A stretch of DNA of 64,000 nucleotides from assembly GCF_013178945.1 (NCBI RefSeq), contig NZ_JABFDM010000005.1:248001-312000 (forward strand), written 5' to 3'. The notes under the pieces were generated by a model. That model saw only the letters and a program-made list of their open reading frames with translations, did not search any database and was not told the DNA's origin. The position numbers and the translations under genes were made by a program. This document shows positions 51,255 through 60,347 of the stretch, in pieces (position 1 is the stretch's first letter; every line of letters starts with the position of its first letter). The DNA comes from Bradyrhizobium aeschynomenes (GTDB taxonomy: Bacteria > Pseudomonadota > Alphaproteobacteria > Rhizobiales > Xanthobacteraceae).

Positions 51255-52787
51255 TTAGTTCAGTCGTTCGTGCAGCTCGGCCAGCAGCGCCGCGAGCTCC
51301 GGCGTGTCCGCGGCGACGCCGTAGACGTAGTGATCGGGCCGCACCAGTGCGGCGCTGCAGCCATGGCGCTCGAACCATCGCGCGACCACGCCGCTTTCTT
51401 CGGACAGGCCGCTGCCACCGATGGTGATCACATGGATGTGGACGTCCGCCTGCGCGCTTGGTGCGCGCCGTCCGTCGAGGACCAGCCGCCATCCGGTTCC
51501 TACGACCGCATCGAGCAGGACACGTTCCCCATCTCGCAGAATCCAGGGCTGCGGAAACAGCGTGCCGTTGGCGGCGTTCGCCTTCGTCGCCAGCAGGCCC
51601 GTGGTCAGCGGCGGCACGATCTCCTGCCGGGTGATGGTGCGCGGCGCGCCGCCGCCCTCGGCGAGGATGCGCGCGTCACGGGCTGCGGCAGCCACGGGGT
51701 CCTGCTCGCAGATGACGCGGCCGATCGCCTTGATGCGGGTGGTGAGCTCGCGGACATGGGTGCTGCGCTCGACCTCGTAGCTGTCGAGCAGCGCCGGCCC
51801 CGACTGGCCGCGCAGCACGCGGACGAGCTTCCAGCTGAGGTTGGCAGCATCGCGCAGGCCCTGGCACATGCCCTGGCCGATGAAGGGCGGCTGCTGATGT
51901 GCGGCATCGCCGGCCAGCAGCACGCGGCCGTCGCGCCAGCGGCCGGCGACCAGCGCATGGAAGCGGTAGCTCGCCGCGCGCCACAGCTGGCCATCCTCAG
52001 GCGAGAGCCAGGGTGAGAGCAGTTGCCAGACCTGCCCGGGCTGCTCCATCGCATGTCGGTCTTCGCCCGGGCGCAGCATGATCTCGAAGCGACGGTGGTT
52101 GCCGGGGCCGATGATGTAGGTGGTCGGCCGCGCCGGATCGCAGAATTGGGCCGCGGTCGCCGGCAGTCTGCTCATACCGCTGTCGTTGACCAGCAGGTCG
52201 ACGACCAGCCAGGGCTCGTCGAAGTCGAGATCCTCGAAGCCGATGCCGAGCGTCTGGCGCACGGTGCTGGAGGCGCCGTCGCAGGCGATGACGTAGTCGG
52301 CCGTGACCTCGCGCGTGCTGCCGTCCTCGCGTTTCAAAACGACGCTCGCGGCGTTCGCATCCTGACGGATGTCGACCAGGGTCGTGCCGAGCTCGACCGT
52401 GACGGAGGGGCAGCCGGCGACGCGGTCGCGCATCACCTGTTCGACCGGCGGCTGGGTGAACACCATGCTCGGCGTGTAGCCGAGCGGGTAGGGCTCACCG
52501 ACCATGTCGATGCGGCGGATCAGTTGTCCTTGTGCGCCGAAATGCTCCGAGGCCGGAAACGGCGCGACGTAGCGGCTGACTTGCGCGGCGATGCCGAGAT
52601 TGTCGAACAGCCGCATGATCTCGTGATCGAGCGCGATCGCGCGCGGCTTGTCGTAGATCTCGCGGGCACGGTCGATCGCAAGCGCGGTGACGCCCTCGCG
52701 GCCGAGCAGGCTTGCCGCAAAGGCGCCGGTCGGCCCGAAGCCGATGATGACGACCTGATGGTGTTCTGTGTTCGACGTGGCGGACAT
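51255..52787 (-). CDS. FAD-dependent aromatic hydroxylase, MhpA-like
   Basis: A 510-residue class A flavoprotein monooxygenase. The FAD-binding GFGPTG motif lies near residue 16, and GRVLLAGDAAHQQPPFIGQGMCQGLRDAANLSWKL is the second FAD motif. The closest remembered group is MhpA/OhpB 3-(3-hydroxyphenyl)propionate hydroxylase, which adds an ortho hydroxyl to a phenolic acid with NADH and O2, making a catechol for extradiol cleavage. The dioxygenase gene is immediately upstream (29-bp gap). The start at 52787 is chosen over in-frame positions further upstream that overlap that gene. The exact phenolic substrate is unknown. Confidence 0.87.
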   Translation of the reverse strand: MSATSNTEHHQVVIIGFGPTGAFAASLLGREGVTALAIDRAREIYDKPRAIALDHEIMRLFDNLGIAAQVSRYVAPFPASEHFGAQGQLIRRIDMVGEPYPLGYTPSMVFTQPPVEQVMRDRVAGCPSVTVELGTTLVDIRQDANAASVVLKREDGSTREVTADYVIACDGASSTVRQTLGIGFEDLDFDEPWLVVDLLVNDSGMSRLPATAAQFCDPARPTTYIIGPGNHRRFEIMLRPGEDRHAMEQPGQVWQLLSPWLSPEDGQLWRAASYRFHALVAGRWRDGRVLLAGDAAHQQPPFIGQGMCQGLRDAANLSWKLVRVLRGQSGPALLDSYEVERSTHVRELTTRIKAIGRVICEQDPVAAAARDARILAEGGGAPRTITRQEIVPPLTTGLLATKANAANGTLFPQPWILRDGERVLLDAVVGTGWRLVLDGRRAPSAQADVHIHVITIGGSGLSEESGVVARWFERHGCSAALVRPDHYVYGVAADTPELAALLAELHERLN

Positions 52788-52816
52788 GGCGCGCGGATCT
52801 CGGCGTTGGAAGAAGG

Positions 52817-53710
52817 TCAGGCGGCGAAGCCGACCGCGAGCTGCGCGGCCTTGACGTGCTCGGCCTTGGGCGGCGCGATGCCCCATTGATCGGTGCGGCC
52901 GGGCGGCCAGACCCAATGCTCGGGACCGCGCACGACGTAGTCGTCGTCGACCTGCAGCACCTCGGCGGTGTATTCGATGACGATGCCCTGCGGATCGATG
53001 AAATAGGCGAACACGTTGTCGCCGGGGCCGTGGCGGCCGACGCCCCAGGCGATCGGATAGCCGGCATCGATCATGCGGCCCGATCCGCGCATCACGCCTT
53101 CCCAGGTCGGCATCAGGAAGGCGACGTGGTTGAGGCCGTTCACCTTGGCGCTCGCGATGACGACGGCATGATGGTCGGAATTGCAGCGCACGAAGGCCAT
53201 CGCCGCCGAGCGATCCGTGAGCTTGAAGCCAAGCGCGTGTTCGTAGAAGGCGGCGGTACGGTCGACATCGGTGCTGTTGAGATTGACGTGAGCGAGGCGC
53301 TCCGGAAGCTCCGGTCGCGATGGCCTGGCCTCGTGCGTGACGTCGCCATGCACGAAGCGCAGCGTGCAGCCCTCGGGGCTGCGCAGGCTCATGATCACGC
53401 CGCCATCAGGCGCCGGGTTCGACGCGGCGGCTGCGATCAAGGTCGCGCCCTGCTGAAGGGCGTTGCGTGCGATGGTGTCGAAATCAGTGGCTTCGGCGAC
53501 ACGGAAGGTCACGGCCTTCAGCTCGGTGCGATCGCTCCGGTGCAGCGCGACGACGTGATGGTCGCGTCCTGTGGCGCGCAGGTAGACGACGCCGTCCGCG
53601 GTGGCGACCCGCTCCAGCCCCCAGACGTCGCGATAGAACGCCTCGGACCGGCCAAGATCGGGCGTGCCGAGGTCGACGCTGCGTAGAGCCGTGACCGGAA
53701 ATCGGGTCAT
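52817..53710 (-). CDS. Extradiol ring-cleavage dioxygenase, type I (VOC fold)
   Basis: A 297-residue two-domain VOC protein. The C-terminal domain holds the full 2-His-1-carboxylate iron site: H141 (AHVNLN), H195 (NHVAFL) and E246 (IEYTAE). It is therefore probably an active Fe(II) extradiol dioxygenase that opens a catechol made by the MhpA-like hydroxylase. It is the first gene of the minus-strand operon and is divergent from a GntR regulator. A catechol-2,3-dioxygenase-type meta cleavage is expected; the substrate side chain is not deducible. Confidence 0.87.
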   Translation of the reverse strand: MTRFPVTALRSVDLGTPDLGRSEAFYRDVWGLERVATADGVVYLRATGRDHHVVALHRSDRTELKAVTFRVAEATDFDTIARNALQQGATLIAAAASNPAPDGGVIMSLRSPEGCTLRFVHGDVTHEARPSRPELPERLAHVNLNSTDVDRTAAFYEHALGFKLTDRSAAMAFVRCNSDHHAVVIASAKVNGLNHVAFLMPTWEGVMRGSGRMIDAGYPIAWGVGRHGPGDNVFAYFIDPQGIVIEYTAEVLQVDDDYVVRGPEHWVWPPGRTDQWGIAPPKAEHVKAAQLAVGFAA

Positions 53711-53786
53711 GGACGAGTCCTCCGGCGCGCCCCCTGAGAGGAGCGCGCGATGTTTCTTGTCATCGGCCGGCGATCCGGCGACATTC

Positions 53787-53801
53787 TTTTATTACATAAA
53801 A
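53787..53801. promoter_or_regulatory. Perfect 15-bp palindrome, candidate GntR operator
   Basis: TTTTAT-TAC-ATAAAA is a perfect inverted repeat (6-3-6) in the AT-rich region between the divergent dioxygenase and GntR genes, about 80 bp from each start. FCD-type GntR proteins usually bind short AT-rich palindromes of this kind, so it may control both directions. Confidence 0.6.
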
Positions 53802-53817
53802 AATCGAAATCAATCAG

Positions 53818-53829
53818 AATTTATAAATT
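53818..53829. promoter_or_regulatory. Second AT-rich palindrome in the same regulatory region
   Basis: AATTTATAAATT is a perfect 12-bp palindrome, 17 bp after the first. In this GC-rich genome it may be a promoter -10 region or a second regulator site. Confidence 0.4.
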
Positions 53830-53885
53830 TTGTGTTTCAGGGTGAAGCTCTATACAGGAGCGGCGATTCCGAGGGGAGATCGAAC

Positions 53886-54605
53886 GTGGACGCGGTGATC
53901 GAGGTCGAGGGGCAGGGCCCGTCGACCCAGGCAAGCCATGTGTATGACCGGCTGCGGGAGGACCTGCTGTCCGGGCGGCTCGCGCCATCGCGCAAGCTGC
54001 AGATGCGCTTCCTGACCGAGACCTATCAGACCGGGCAGACGCCGCTGCGCGAGGCGCTGAACCGTCTCACGGCCGACGGCCTGGTCGAGGTGCGCGAGCA
54101 GCGCGGCTTCTACGTCAAGGACATCAGCCGCGCCGAGCTCGCCGAGCTGACCAAGACGCGCTGCTGGGTCGAGGCGCTGGCGCTGCGCGAGTCGATGGCG
54201 GCGGCGACGCCGCAATGGGAGGAGCAACTGGTGCTGGCGCAGCATCGCCTGAGCCGCGCGCCGCGCTCGCTGAGCGCGACGACGTTCGAGGACAATCCGG
54301 AATGGGAGAAGCTGCACCGGGTCTATCACCGGGTGCTGATCTCGAACTGCGGCTCGCAATCGCTGATCGGGTTTTGTGGTCAGCTCGCCGACCAGCTCTA
54401 TCGCTATCGCAGGCTGTCGATCCGCAAGGCGTTTCCGTCACGCGCGGTGGGCGACGAGCATGCGGAGATCGTCGGCGCCGTGCTCAATGCGGACACGGAG
54501 CGCGCCGTCGCATTGCTGACCGCGCACTATCAGCGCACGGCCGACGTGATCCTGCAGGACGAGACGATCTTTCCGGAGCTGAAGGCAAAAAGCGCCGGCA
54601 AATAG
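53886..54605 (+). CDS. GntR-family regulator, FCD subfamily
   Basis: A 239-residue regulator. The N-terminal winged helix (ASHVYDRLREDLLSGRLAPSRKLQ, then GQTPLREALNRLTADGLVEVREQRGFYV) is typical of GntR proteins, and the all-helical FCD ligand domain follows with a possible metal-binding histidine set (HRVYHRVL, DEHAEI, AHYQRT). The GTG at 53886 has GGGGAG 8 bp upstream; frames further 5' run through the AT-rich operator. It is divergent from the aromatic catabolic operon and is its probable regulator, sensing a pathway acid. Confidence 0.88.
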   Translation: MDAVIEVEGQGPSTQASHVYDRLREDLLSGRLAPSRKLQMRFLTETYQTGQTPLREALNRLTADGLVEVREQRGFYVKDISRAELAELTKTRCWVEALALRESMAAATPQWEEQLVLAQHRLSRAPRSLSATTFEDNPEWEKLHRVYHRVLISNCGSQSLIGFCGQLADQLYRYRRLSIRKAFPSRAVGDEHAEIVGAVLNADTERAVALLTAHYQRTADVILQDETIFPELKAKSAGK

Positions 54606-54698
54606 CGTCATCTTGCGCGCGAATGCCCGGGAATGACGGCAGGCGGCGTCAGGTGCCGTTCGTGCAGGCCGAGGCCGGCTGCCAGCAGCGCTGCGCTC

Positions 54699-55397
54699 TC
54701 ACGTCGTCGCCGACAGGAAGAAAGCGACACGTCCTTCGACGCAAGCCTGGAGCTCCTTCTTCAGCGCACGGATGTCCTCGCCGAGCAGTGCCCGCATCAG
54801 CATGGAGAACACCACCAGGTCGATGAAGATCCTGGCCGTGTCCTCGATCCGCTCCGCCGCGAAAGCGCCCTTGCCGGCCAGGCCTTCCGCCCGCGCCAGC
54901 TCGCCGAGAACGTGGCCGACGTTGAGGGTGGCGCGCTGGCGCGCCGAGGCCTGGATTTCCAGCGTAAGGTCCGGGAAGCGGGGGTTCTCGGCAATGGCGG
55001 TGCGCATCAGGCCGATGGTCTCGTCCTCGAAGGCGCGCTCGATCAGCGTCACGCCGAGGTTCACGAGCCTGGAACGGAAGCTGCGTCCTTGCGGAACGAG
55101 ATTCTCATACTGCGTATTGCGCGCCGCCTGGCGGCCGATCACCGCCGCGAACAGCGCCGCCTTGCTGGGAAAGCGTGCATAGATCGTCGGCTTGCCGGCG
55201 CGCGCCGTCTGCGCGATCTCGTCGACGCTGGCGCCTTCGAAGCCGTTGGCGAGGAACACGGTCTTGGCGGCGTCCAGGATCCGCTCCTCGACCTCGCCGG
55301 CACGCTCGAGCGAGGGGCGCCCGACCTTGCCGCGGGCCATCCTGGAAGCAGCCATCCGTTCCGCCATTGCCTTCCGTCGAGCTCGTTGTCGCTTCAT
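54699..55397 (-). CDS. TetR-family transcriptional regulator
   Basis: A 232-residue regulator. The N-terminal DNA-binding domain reads RILDAAKTVFLANGFEGASVDEIAQTARAGKPTIYARFPSKAALFAAV, a clear TetR helix-turn-helix; a variable helical ligand domain follows. Several in-frame ATGs (55397, 55367, 55355, 55340) could serve as start and none has a decisive ribosome-binding site, so the first 20 residues are uncertain. It is divergent from the CHRD gene with about 130 bp between. Its target is unknown. Confidence 0.85.
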   Translation of the reverse strand: MKRQRARRKAMAERMAASRMARGKVGRPSLERAGEVEERILDAAKTVFLANGFEGASVDEIAQTARAGKPTIYARFPSKAALFAAVIGRQAARNTQYENLVPQGRSFRSRLVNLGVTLIERAFEDETIGLMRTAIAENPRFPDLTLEIQASARQRATLNVGHVLGELARAEGLAGKGAFAAERIEDTARIFIDLVVFSMLMRALLGEDIRALKKELQACVEGRVAFFLSATT

Positions 55398-55529
55398 CCT
55401 GTTTGGCACAGCCGCCGGCATTGATCAATCAACGCCGCGGCCGCGGCTCCCCGCATGCGCATAGCGGAATATCGGCTTGCCTCCGGGGTCCTCAGACTCC
55501 AGACTGCAACCAACGACCGGGGGGAAGCC

Positions 55530-55955
55530 ATGAATCGTAAGCTCGTTTTGGCGGTGCTCGTCTCGACATGCGTTGCGGCGCTGCCGTCGGCTCATGCCGA
55601 AACCGTCATCTTGAAGTCCGAGCTCAAGGCCGCCAACGAGGTCCCGCCGAATGCGAGCGCCGCGTCCGGCACGGCCGAAGCGAGCTTCGACACCACGACC
55701 AAGACGCTGGTCTGGAAGATCACCTTCTCCGGCCTGAGCGGCCCGCCGATCGGCGCGCATTTCCACGGACCCAGCGAGCCCGGCAAGAATGCCGGCATCG
55801 TGCTGCCGTTCAAGAGCCCGGAGTCGCCGATCACGGGGGCGTCCGCGCTCACCGATGCACAGGCGGCGGATCTGATCGCCGGCAAATGGTACGCCAACAT
55901 CCACACCCAGGCCAATCCGGGCGGCGAGATCCGTGGACAGATGACGAAGCAGTGA
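55530..55955 (+). CDS. CHRD-domain secreted protein
   Basis: A 141-residue protein with a signal peptide (residues 1 to about 23, AHA-ET) and one CHRD domain: LKAANEVPPNASAASGTAEASFD, GAHFHGPSEPGKNAGIV and YANIHTQANPGGEIRGQM. CHRD domains were named from chordin and occur in many bacterial periplasmic proteins of unknown function; the histidines suggest metal binding. GGGGGAAG lies just before the ATG at 55530. The stop is 9 bp from that of the convergent EAL gene. Confidence 0.9.
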   Translation: MNRKLVLAVLVSTCVAALPSAHAETVILKSELKAANEVPPNASAASGTAEASFDTTTKTLVWKITFSGLSGPPIGAHFHGPSEPGKNAGIVLPFKSPESPITGASALTDAQAADLIAGKWYANIHTQANPGGEIRGQMTKQ

Positions 55956-55964
55956 CCTCGGCCC

Positions 55965-57560
55965 TCAGGCCGCCAGCACCGGCGTCTTGGTCCGCTCCGC
56001 AGGGGCCGCGGCGCGGCGCACGTCGAGGAAGTGCTTGAAGCGATCGAGCGACATCGGCGGCGCGACCAGATAACCCTGGCCTTCCTCGACCCCGCAGGCG
56101 AGCAGCGCATCGACCTGCTCCTGATGCTCGATGCCCTCGGCGACCACCGACATCTCCAGCTCGCGCGCCAGCGCCACCAGCATCTGCACCACGACAACGG
56201 CGGATTGGTCGCGGGTGATCGCGTCGACGAAGAACTTGTCGATCTTCAGGATGCGCGCGCCGAGCCGCTGGATGGTGGACAGGCCGCTATGGCCGATACC
56301 GACGTCGTCGAGCGCGATGCGGAAGCCGAGATCGCTGAGCTCCTTCACGACATCGGTCGCCTTGTCGAGATCGGCGAGCTCCTCGCGTTCGGTCACCTCG
56401 AGCACGACCTGGCGGGTCGAGACCGACGAGGATGCGACCACCTTGCGCAGATCGTCGATGAAGCCGGCGCCGAGCAGATGCCGCGGCGTGATGTTGACGG
56501 ACAGCTTGAACAGCTTGTCCTGCCGCATCTCGGGCTGCAGCTCGCGCAGCGCGGTCTTCAGGATCTGCCAGGTCAGCCTTTCGATGCGGCCGGAGCTTTC
56601 CGCCAGCGGGATGAAGCTCATCGGCGGAATCAGCCGGCCGTCCGGCTTCTCCCAGCGCGCCAGCATCTCGCAGCCGATGATGTCGCCGGTCTTCAGGCTG
56701 AAGGTCGGCTGCACATAGGGCTTGAACTCGTTGCCTGCGAGGGCGCGGTCGAGCTCGGCCACCGGATCGACAGGGCGGCTCAGATAGCTCGCCAGCAGCA
56801 GCCCGAACACGCCGCCGAGCATGCCCGCGGCGAGCATCGTCAGCAGATAGGACATGTCGTGGCGCGCACTGAGGCTGTTCGGCCGCACATGGATGGTGGC
56901 CTGCAGTGGATAGCGATCGGACACCGTGGTGAAGGCGACGCTCTGGGTCGGCGGCTTGGATGACGTGTCGGGATGATAGCCCGCGACCTGCTCGCCATCG
57001 GGCAGCGTGAGGGTGACGTGGCTCTCGGCGCGCAGGCCGGCCGGCATCACGTCGAGCAGATTGCCGTCGATGCGCAGGATCGCCGCCAATGAGCGTTGTG
57101 CGTCGATGTCGCGCAGCACGCCGAACGCGTCGCCCGTGAACTGCGCGACGCGGAACAGCCGCAGCTGGCCGTCGGCCGACTGGAACATCTCGTCCCGCCG
57201 CGCCCAGCCATTGTCGAATTCGAGCGTCTCGGAATAGGCCGCGCAGAGCACGGACCCCTCGCGGTCGACGGTGCGGATGTCCTTGACGATGGTGCCTTGG
57301 TAGACGTGCAGCCGCAGCGCCTGCAGCGCGATGGCGCTGCAATCCATCGGTCCCTTCGCGACGAGGCGATGCAGGATGGCGCCGGCCGAGTCGATCGCGG
57401 CTTCGGAGCGCCGCAGCGCCACCTTGCTGAGGTCGCTGAGCTGTCGCGCGGTCTGGTTGCCGATCAGTGCAGTCACGGCGAGATCGGCGCCGGCCAGGAA
57501 GATCCCGACACAGGCGACCACCGCCCCGACACGAAGCATGTGTTTGCGCTGCAATGCCAT
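55965..57560 (-). CDS. CSS-motif EAL-domain c-di-GMP phosphodiesterase
   Basis: A 531-residue membrane protein. A first helix (about 8-30) and a second (about 238-258) flank a periplasmic region containing a DCSAIAL segment, as in the CSS-motif redox-sensing EAL proteins. The cytoplasmic EAL domain has EML instead of EAL but keeps the metal/catalytic residues: E in CEMLARWE, N in SVNIT, E in LEVTERE, DD in ALDDVGIGHSGL, K in KIDKFF, E in EGIEHQ and Q in GQGYL. It is therefore probably an active phosphodiesterase. The ATG at 57560 is preferred to a GTG at 57590. Confidence 0.85.
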   Translation of the reverse strand: MALQRKHMLRVGAVVACVGIFLAGADLAVTALIGNQTARQLSDLSKVALRRSEAAIDSAGAILHRLVAKGPMDCSAIALQALRLHVYQGTIVKDIRTVDREGSVLCAAYSETLEFDNGWARRDEMFQSADGQLRLFRVAQFTGDAFGVLRDIDAQRSLAAILRIDGNLLDVMPAGLRAESHVTLTLPDGEQVAGYHPDTSSKPPTQSVAFTTVSDRYPLQATIHVRPNSLSARHDMSYLLTMLAAGMLGGVFGLLLASYLSRPVDPVAELDRALAGNEFKPYVQPTFSLKTGDIIGCEMLARWEKPDGRLIPPMSFIPLAESSGRIERLTWQILKTALRELQPEMRQDKLFKLSVNITPRHLLGAGFIDDLRKVVASSSVSTRQVVLEVTEREELADLDKATDVVKELSDLGFRIALDDVGIGHSGLSTIQRLGARILKIDKFFVDAITRDQSAVVVVQMLVALARELEMSVVAEGIEHQEQVDALLACGVEEGQGYLVAPPMSLDRFKHFLDVRRAAAPAERTKTPVLAA

Positions 57561-57708
57561 CGTGTCCGTGAACGCCCCCCGTGTGACCACGGAGCATCGT
57601 TCAGCCCAACCTTCAACTTTTCGTATATTCGCGACCTCGGGGCGGGCCGCAGCGGTCAGCGCAGCTGCGGCCGCCGAAAGCTGGTTAAAGAAGTGCTACC
57701 GAGGCAGC

Positions 57709-58896
57709 TCAGGCCGCCTTGTCGGGGGCGCTGCCCGGCACGGCGGTCTCGGCCCGTCCGGCCGACAGCAGCATCAAGGCCGCGAGCGCCGACAGGCTCA
57801 GGCTCGCCGAGACGATCAGCACGAAACGGCCGAGCGCGTCGATCAGCAGTCCGAACAGCAGCGGCGCAAAGGCCTGGCAAATCCGCGACGGCGCTCCGAT
57901 CAGGCCGAGCCGGTAGGCGTAGTTGGCGGGGCCGAAGATCGCGAGCGGCAGCGTGCCGCGGGCAATCGTGAGAATGCCGTTGCCGGACCCGTGCAGCAGC
58001 GCGAAGGCCGCCGCGGCGCCGCCGCCGAACAAGCCGATCGTCAGCGCGCCGAGCGGATGGGTGATGCAGGCGAGCCTTGCCGAGGCGAGCGGATGGAAGC
58101 GGCTGAGGAAGCCGGCCTCGAACACCCGTGCGGCGACCTGCGCCGGCCCGATCATCATGCCGGCGAACAGCGCCTGCGCCGGCGTCGCGCCGAACGCCTC
58201 CATCAGCCGCGGCAGGTGCACGGCCATCGCCGCGGTCACGGTCCAGGCAGCCGCCATCGCAAAGGCGATCAGCACCATCGGGCGGTCGAGCGGAATGTTC
58301 GGTTTGCCCGTCGGCATCTCGCCGGGCGCCATCGCATTGGCGCGGGGCAGCGACAGGTTGAGCGGCAGGCCGATCACGAGATGCGCGATCGCCCAGGCGA
58401 AACAGGTCTCGCGCCAGCCGATCGTCGCGAGCCCCCAGGTGCTCAGCGGCCATCCGACCGTCGAGGCGAAACCGGCGAGCAGAGTGATGCCGGTGATGGC
58501 GCCGCGGGCATCACGGCCGTAGATGCGTCCGAGCGCGCCGAACGCGGCATCGTAGAGACCGAGCCCCATGCCGACGCCGAGCCACAGCCACGCGATCGCC
58601 ATCACCCACAGCGAATGCGACAGGCCGAGCAGCGCGAGCCCGATCGCCAGCACGATGTTGGAGGCGCAGAGCACCTGACGGCCGCCGACGCGATCGATCT
58701 GGCGGCCGATGCGCGGGCCGAGCAGGCCGGAGATGATCAGCGAGGCGGAGAACGCGGCGAAGAACCAGTTGTTGGAGAGGCCGAGATCCCTTGCGATCGG
58801 GTCGGCGAGGATCGCCGGCAAGTAATAGCTCGATCCCCAGGCCAGGGTCTGGGCGGTGCCGAGAGCGATGACCACGCCCAGCCGTCGTGCCTGCAT
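57709..58896 (-). CDS. MFS transporter in the arsenic region
   Basis: A 395-residue 12-helix major facilitator. GLGTAQTLAWGSSYYLPAIL-type start (here ALGTAQTLAWGSSYYLPAIL) and IGRQIDRVGGRQVL (motif A-like) are visible. It lies 27 bp after the flavoprotein gene in a minus-strand run that begins with an ArsR regulator, so it may export an arsenic species or arsenical, as MFS proteins such as ArsJ or ArsK do. I cannot assign it to either family from sequence alone. Confidence 0.8.
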   Translation of the reverse strand: MQARRLGVVIALGTAQTLAWGSSYYLPAILADPIARDLGLSNNWFFAAFSASLIISGLLGPRIGRQIDRVGGRQVLCASNIVLAIGLALLGLSHSLWVMAIAWLWLGVGMGLGLYDAAFGALGRIYGRDARGAITGITLLAGFASTVGWPLSTWGLATIGWRETCFAWAIAHLVIGLPLNLSLPRANAMAPGEMPTGKPNIPLDRPMVLIAFAMAAAWTVTAAMAVHLPRLMEAFGATPAQALFAGMMIGPAQVAARVFEAGFLSRFHPLASARLACITHPLGALTIGLFGGGAAAAFALLHGSGNGILTIARGTLPLAIFGPANYAYRLGLIGAPSRICQAFAPLLFGLLIDALGRFVLIVSASLSLSALAALMLLSAGRAETAVPGSAPDKAA

Positions 58897-58923
58897 TCCG
58901 TTCGACCTCTCGTCAGTTCTGCG

Positions 58924-60300
58924 TCACGAGCAGCCGCAGCCCGTGCGCCCGGCCGCCTTGGCCTTGGCATCGTCGGCGCAACAACTGTCTACGCCGGACG
59001 GCGTCGGTCCGCCACAGCAGCCGGACAGGGCTGCAATGCTCTCGAGCCCGCCGCGGGTGCAGACGCCGGTTTCCGGCAGCTGCAGTTCGACGCGATGAGC
59101 CGCAGCCTTGTCACCTGCGATGTCGGCCGTGATCGAGCGGACCTGCTCGTAGCCCGTCATCATCAGGAAGGTCGGCGCGCGGCCATAGCTCTTCATGCCT
59201 GCGAGATAGAGCCCGGGCTCGTCGGCCTGCGCCAGCTCGCGCGCGCCATGCGGCCGGACGGTCCCGCAGGAATGCTCGTTGGGATCGATCAGCGGCGCCA
59301 GCGCTGCCGGCGCTTCGATCGCGGGATCGAGCCGCAGCCGCAGCTCCGACAGCCATGACAGATCCGGACGGAAGCCGGTGGCGACGATCAACTCGTCCGC
59401 GTCGATGCCGCGATCGCCGCCTGCGACGATCTGCAATCGGCCGTCCGCATCGTTGATCCCCGTGACATGAAATCCGGTCTCGACTCGGATGCGTCCCGAG
59501 CGGACCAGTGCGGCGAACGCCATGCCGAGCTCACCGCGTGCGGCGAGCTGGTCGGCGCTGCCGCCGCCGAACGCCTTGGCCGGATCGTTGCTGCGCAGCA
59601 GCCAGATCGCCTGCGTGCCGGGTTCGTCCTTGGCAAGCGCGGCGAGGTCGATCAAGGTGCCGATCGCCGAGTGGCCGGCGCCGAGCACGGCGACGGTCCT
59701 GCCGGCGTAGCGGCTGCGCTGCGCGCCTCGAACGTCCGGCATGCCGTAGGCGACGCGCGCGGCGTGCGCGGCCTCGCCGAGCGCGGGCAGGCCGTTGCCG
59801 CCGGCCGGATTGGGCGAGAACCAGGTGCCGGAGACGTCGATCACGGCATCGGCCTGCATCGTCGCCTCGCCCTTGCCGTTCCGGTAGCGGATCTCGAACG
59901 GCGCAGCGGCGCGGCCCCTCGATTTCGCCTTGTCGAAGCCGACGCGGCTGATCGCGGTCACCCGGTGCGACGTCTTGATGACGTCCCGCAGGGCCGTGCG
60001 GGTCGCCAGCGGCGCGAGGTAGGAGTCGATCAGCTCGCGCCCGGTCGGATAGACCTCCGGCTCGAGCGAATTCCACCCGGTGGCGGCAAGCAGCCGTGCC
60101 GCCGCCGTATCGACGTTGTATCGCCACGGCGAGAACAGCTGCACGTGCTGCCACTGCCGCACCGCATGCGCGGCCTCGGGACCTGCCTCCAGCACGAGCG
60201 GGCGCAGGCCGCGCTCCAGCGCATGCGCCGCGGCCGCGAGGCCGACCGGGCCGGCGCCGATGATCGCGACCGTCTTGGTGCTCGTCCTGGCTTCCGTCAT
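58924..60300 (-). CDS. FAD/NAD(P)-dependent oxidoreductase with Cys-rich C-terminus (ArsO-like)
   Basis: A 458-residue flavoprotein monooxygenase-like enzyme. The FAD motif GAGPVG lies near residue 16 and a second dinucleotide motif GAGHSAIG near the middle, plus VATGFRPD. The C-terminal 45 residues contain seven cysteines in pairs (C414, C428/C429, C440/C441, C455, C457), suggesting As(III) or metal binding. Position behind an ArsR gene fits the ArsO-type flavoproteins of ars operons, whose reaction is not settled. The ATG at 60300 follows GGGAGG by 6 bp; a GTG just before is less likely. Confidence 0.8.
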   Translation of the reverse strand: MTEARTSTKTVAIIGAGPVGLAAAAHALERGLRPLVLEAGPEAAHAVRQWQHVQLFSPWRYNVDTAAARLLAATGWNSLEPEVYPTGRELIDSYLAPLATRTALRDVIKTSHRVTAISRVGFDKAKSRGRAAAPFEIRYRNGKGEATMQADAVIDVSGTWFSPNPAGGNGLPALGEAAHAARVAYGMPDVRGAQRSRYAGRTVAVLGAGHSAIGTLIDLAALAKDEPGTQAIWLLRSNDPAKAFGGGSADQLAARGELGMAFAALVRSGRIRVETGFHVTGINDADGRLQIVAGGDRGIDADELIVATGFRPDLSWLSELRLRLDPAIEAPAALAPLIDPNEHSCGTVRPHGARELAQADEPGLYLAGMKSYGRAPTFLMMTGYEQVRSITADIAGDKAAAHRVELQLPETGVCTRGGLESIAALSGCCGGPTPSGVDSCCADDAKAKAAGRTGCGCS

Positions 60301-60316
60301 CACGCACCTCCCATGC

Positions 60317-60337
60317 TTCTAGAATTATCGAATTAAA
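60317..60337. promoter_or_regulatory. ArsR operator-like site A
   Basis: TTCTAGAATTATCGAATTAAA lies between arsR1 (stop at 60348) and the flavoprotein start. It matches site B upstream of arsR1 at most aligned positions (TTCTAG-x-AT-xx-TCGAA-x-TA) and, in reverse, site C at arsR2. This suggests separate ArsR control of the flavoprotein-MFS pair. Confidence 0.55.
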
Positions 60338-60347
60338 GGCCAGAGGA

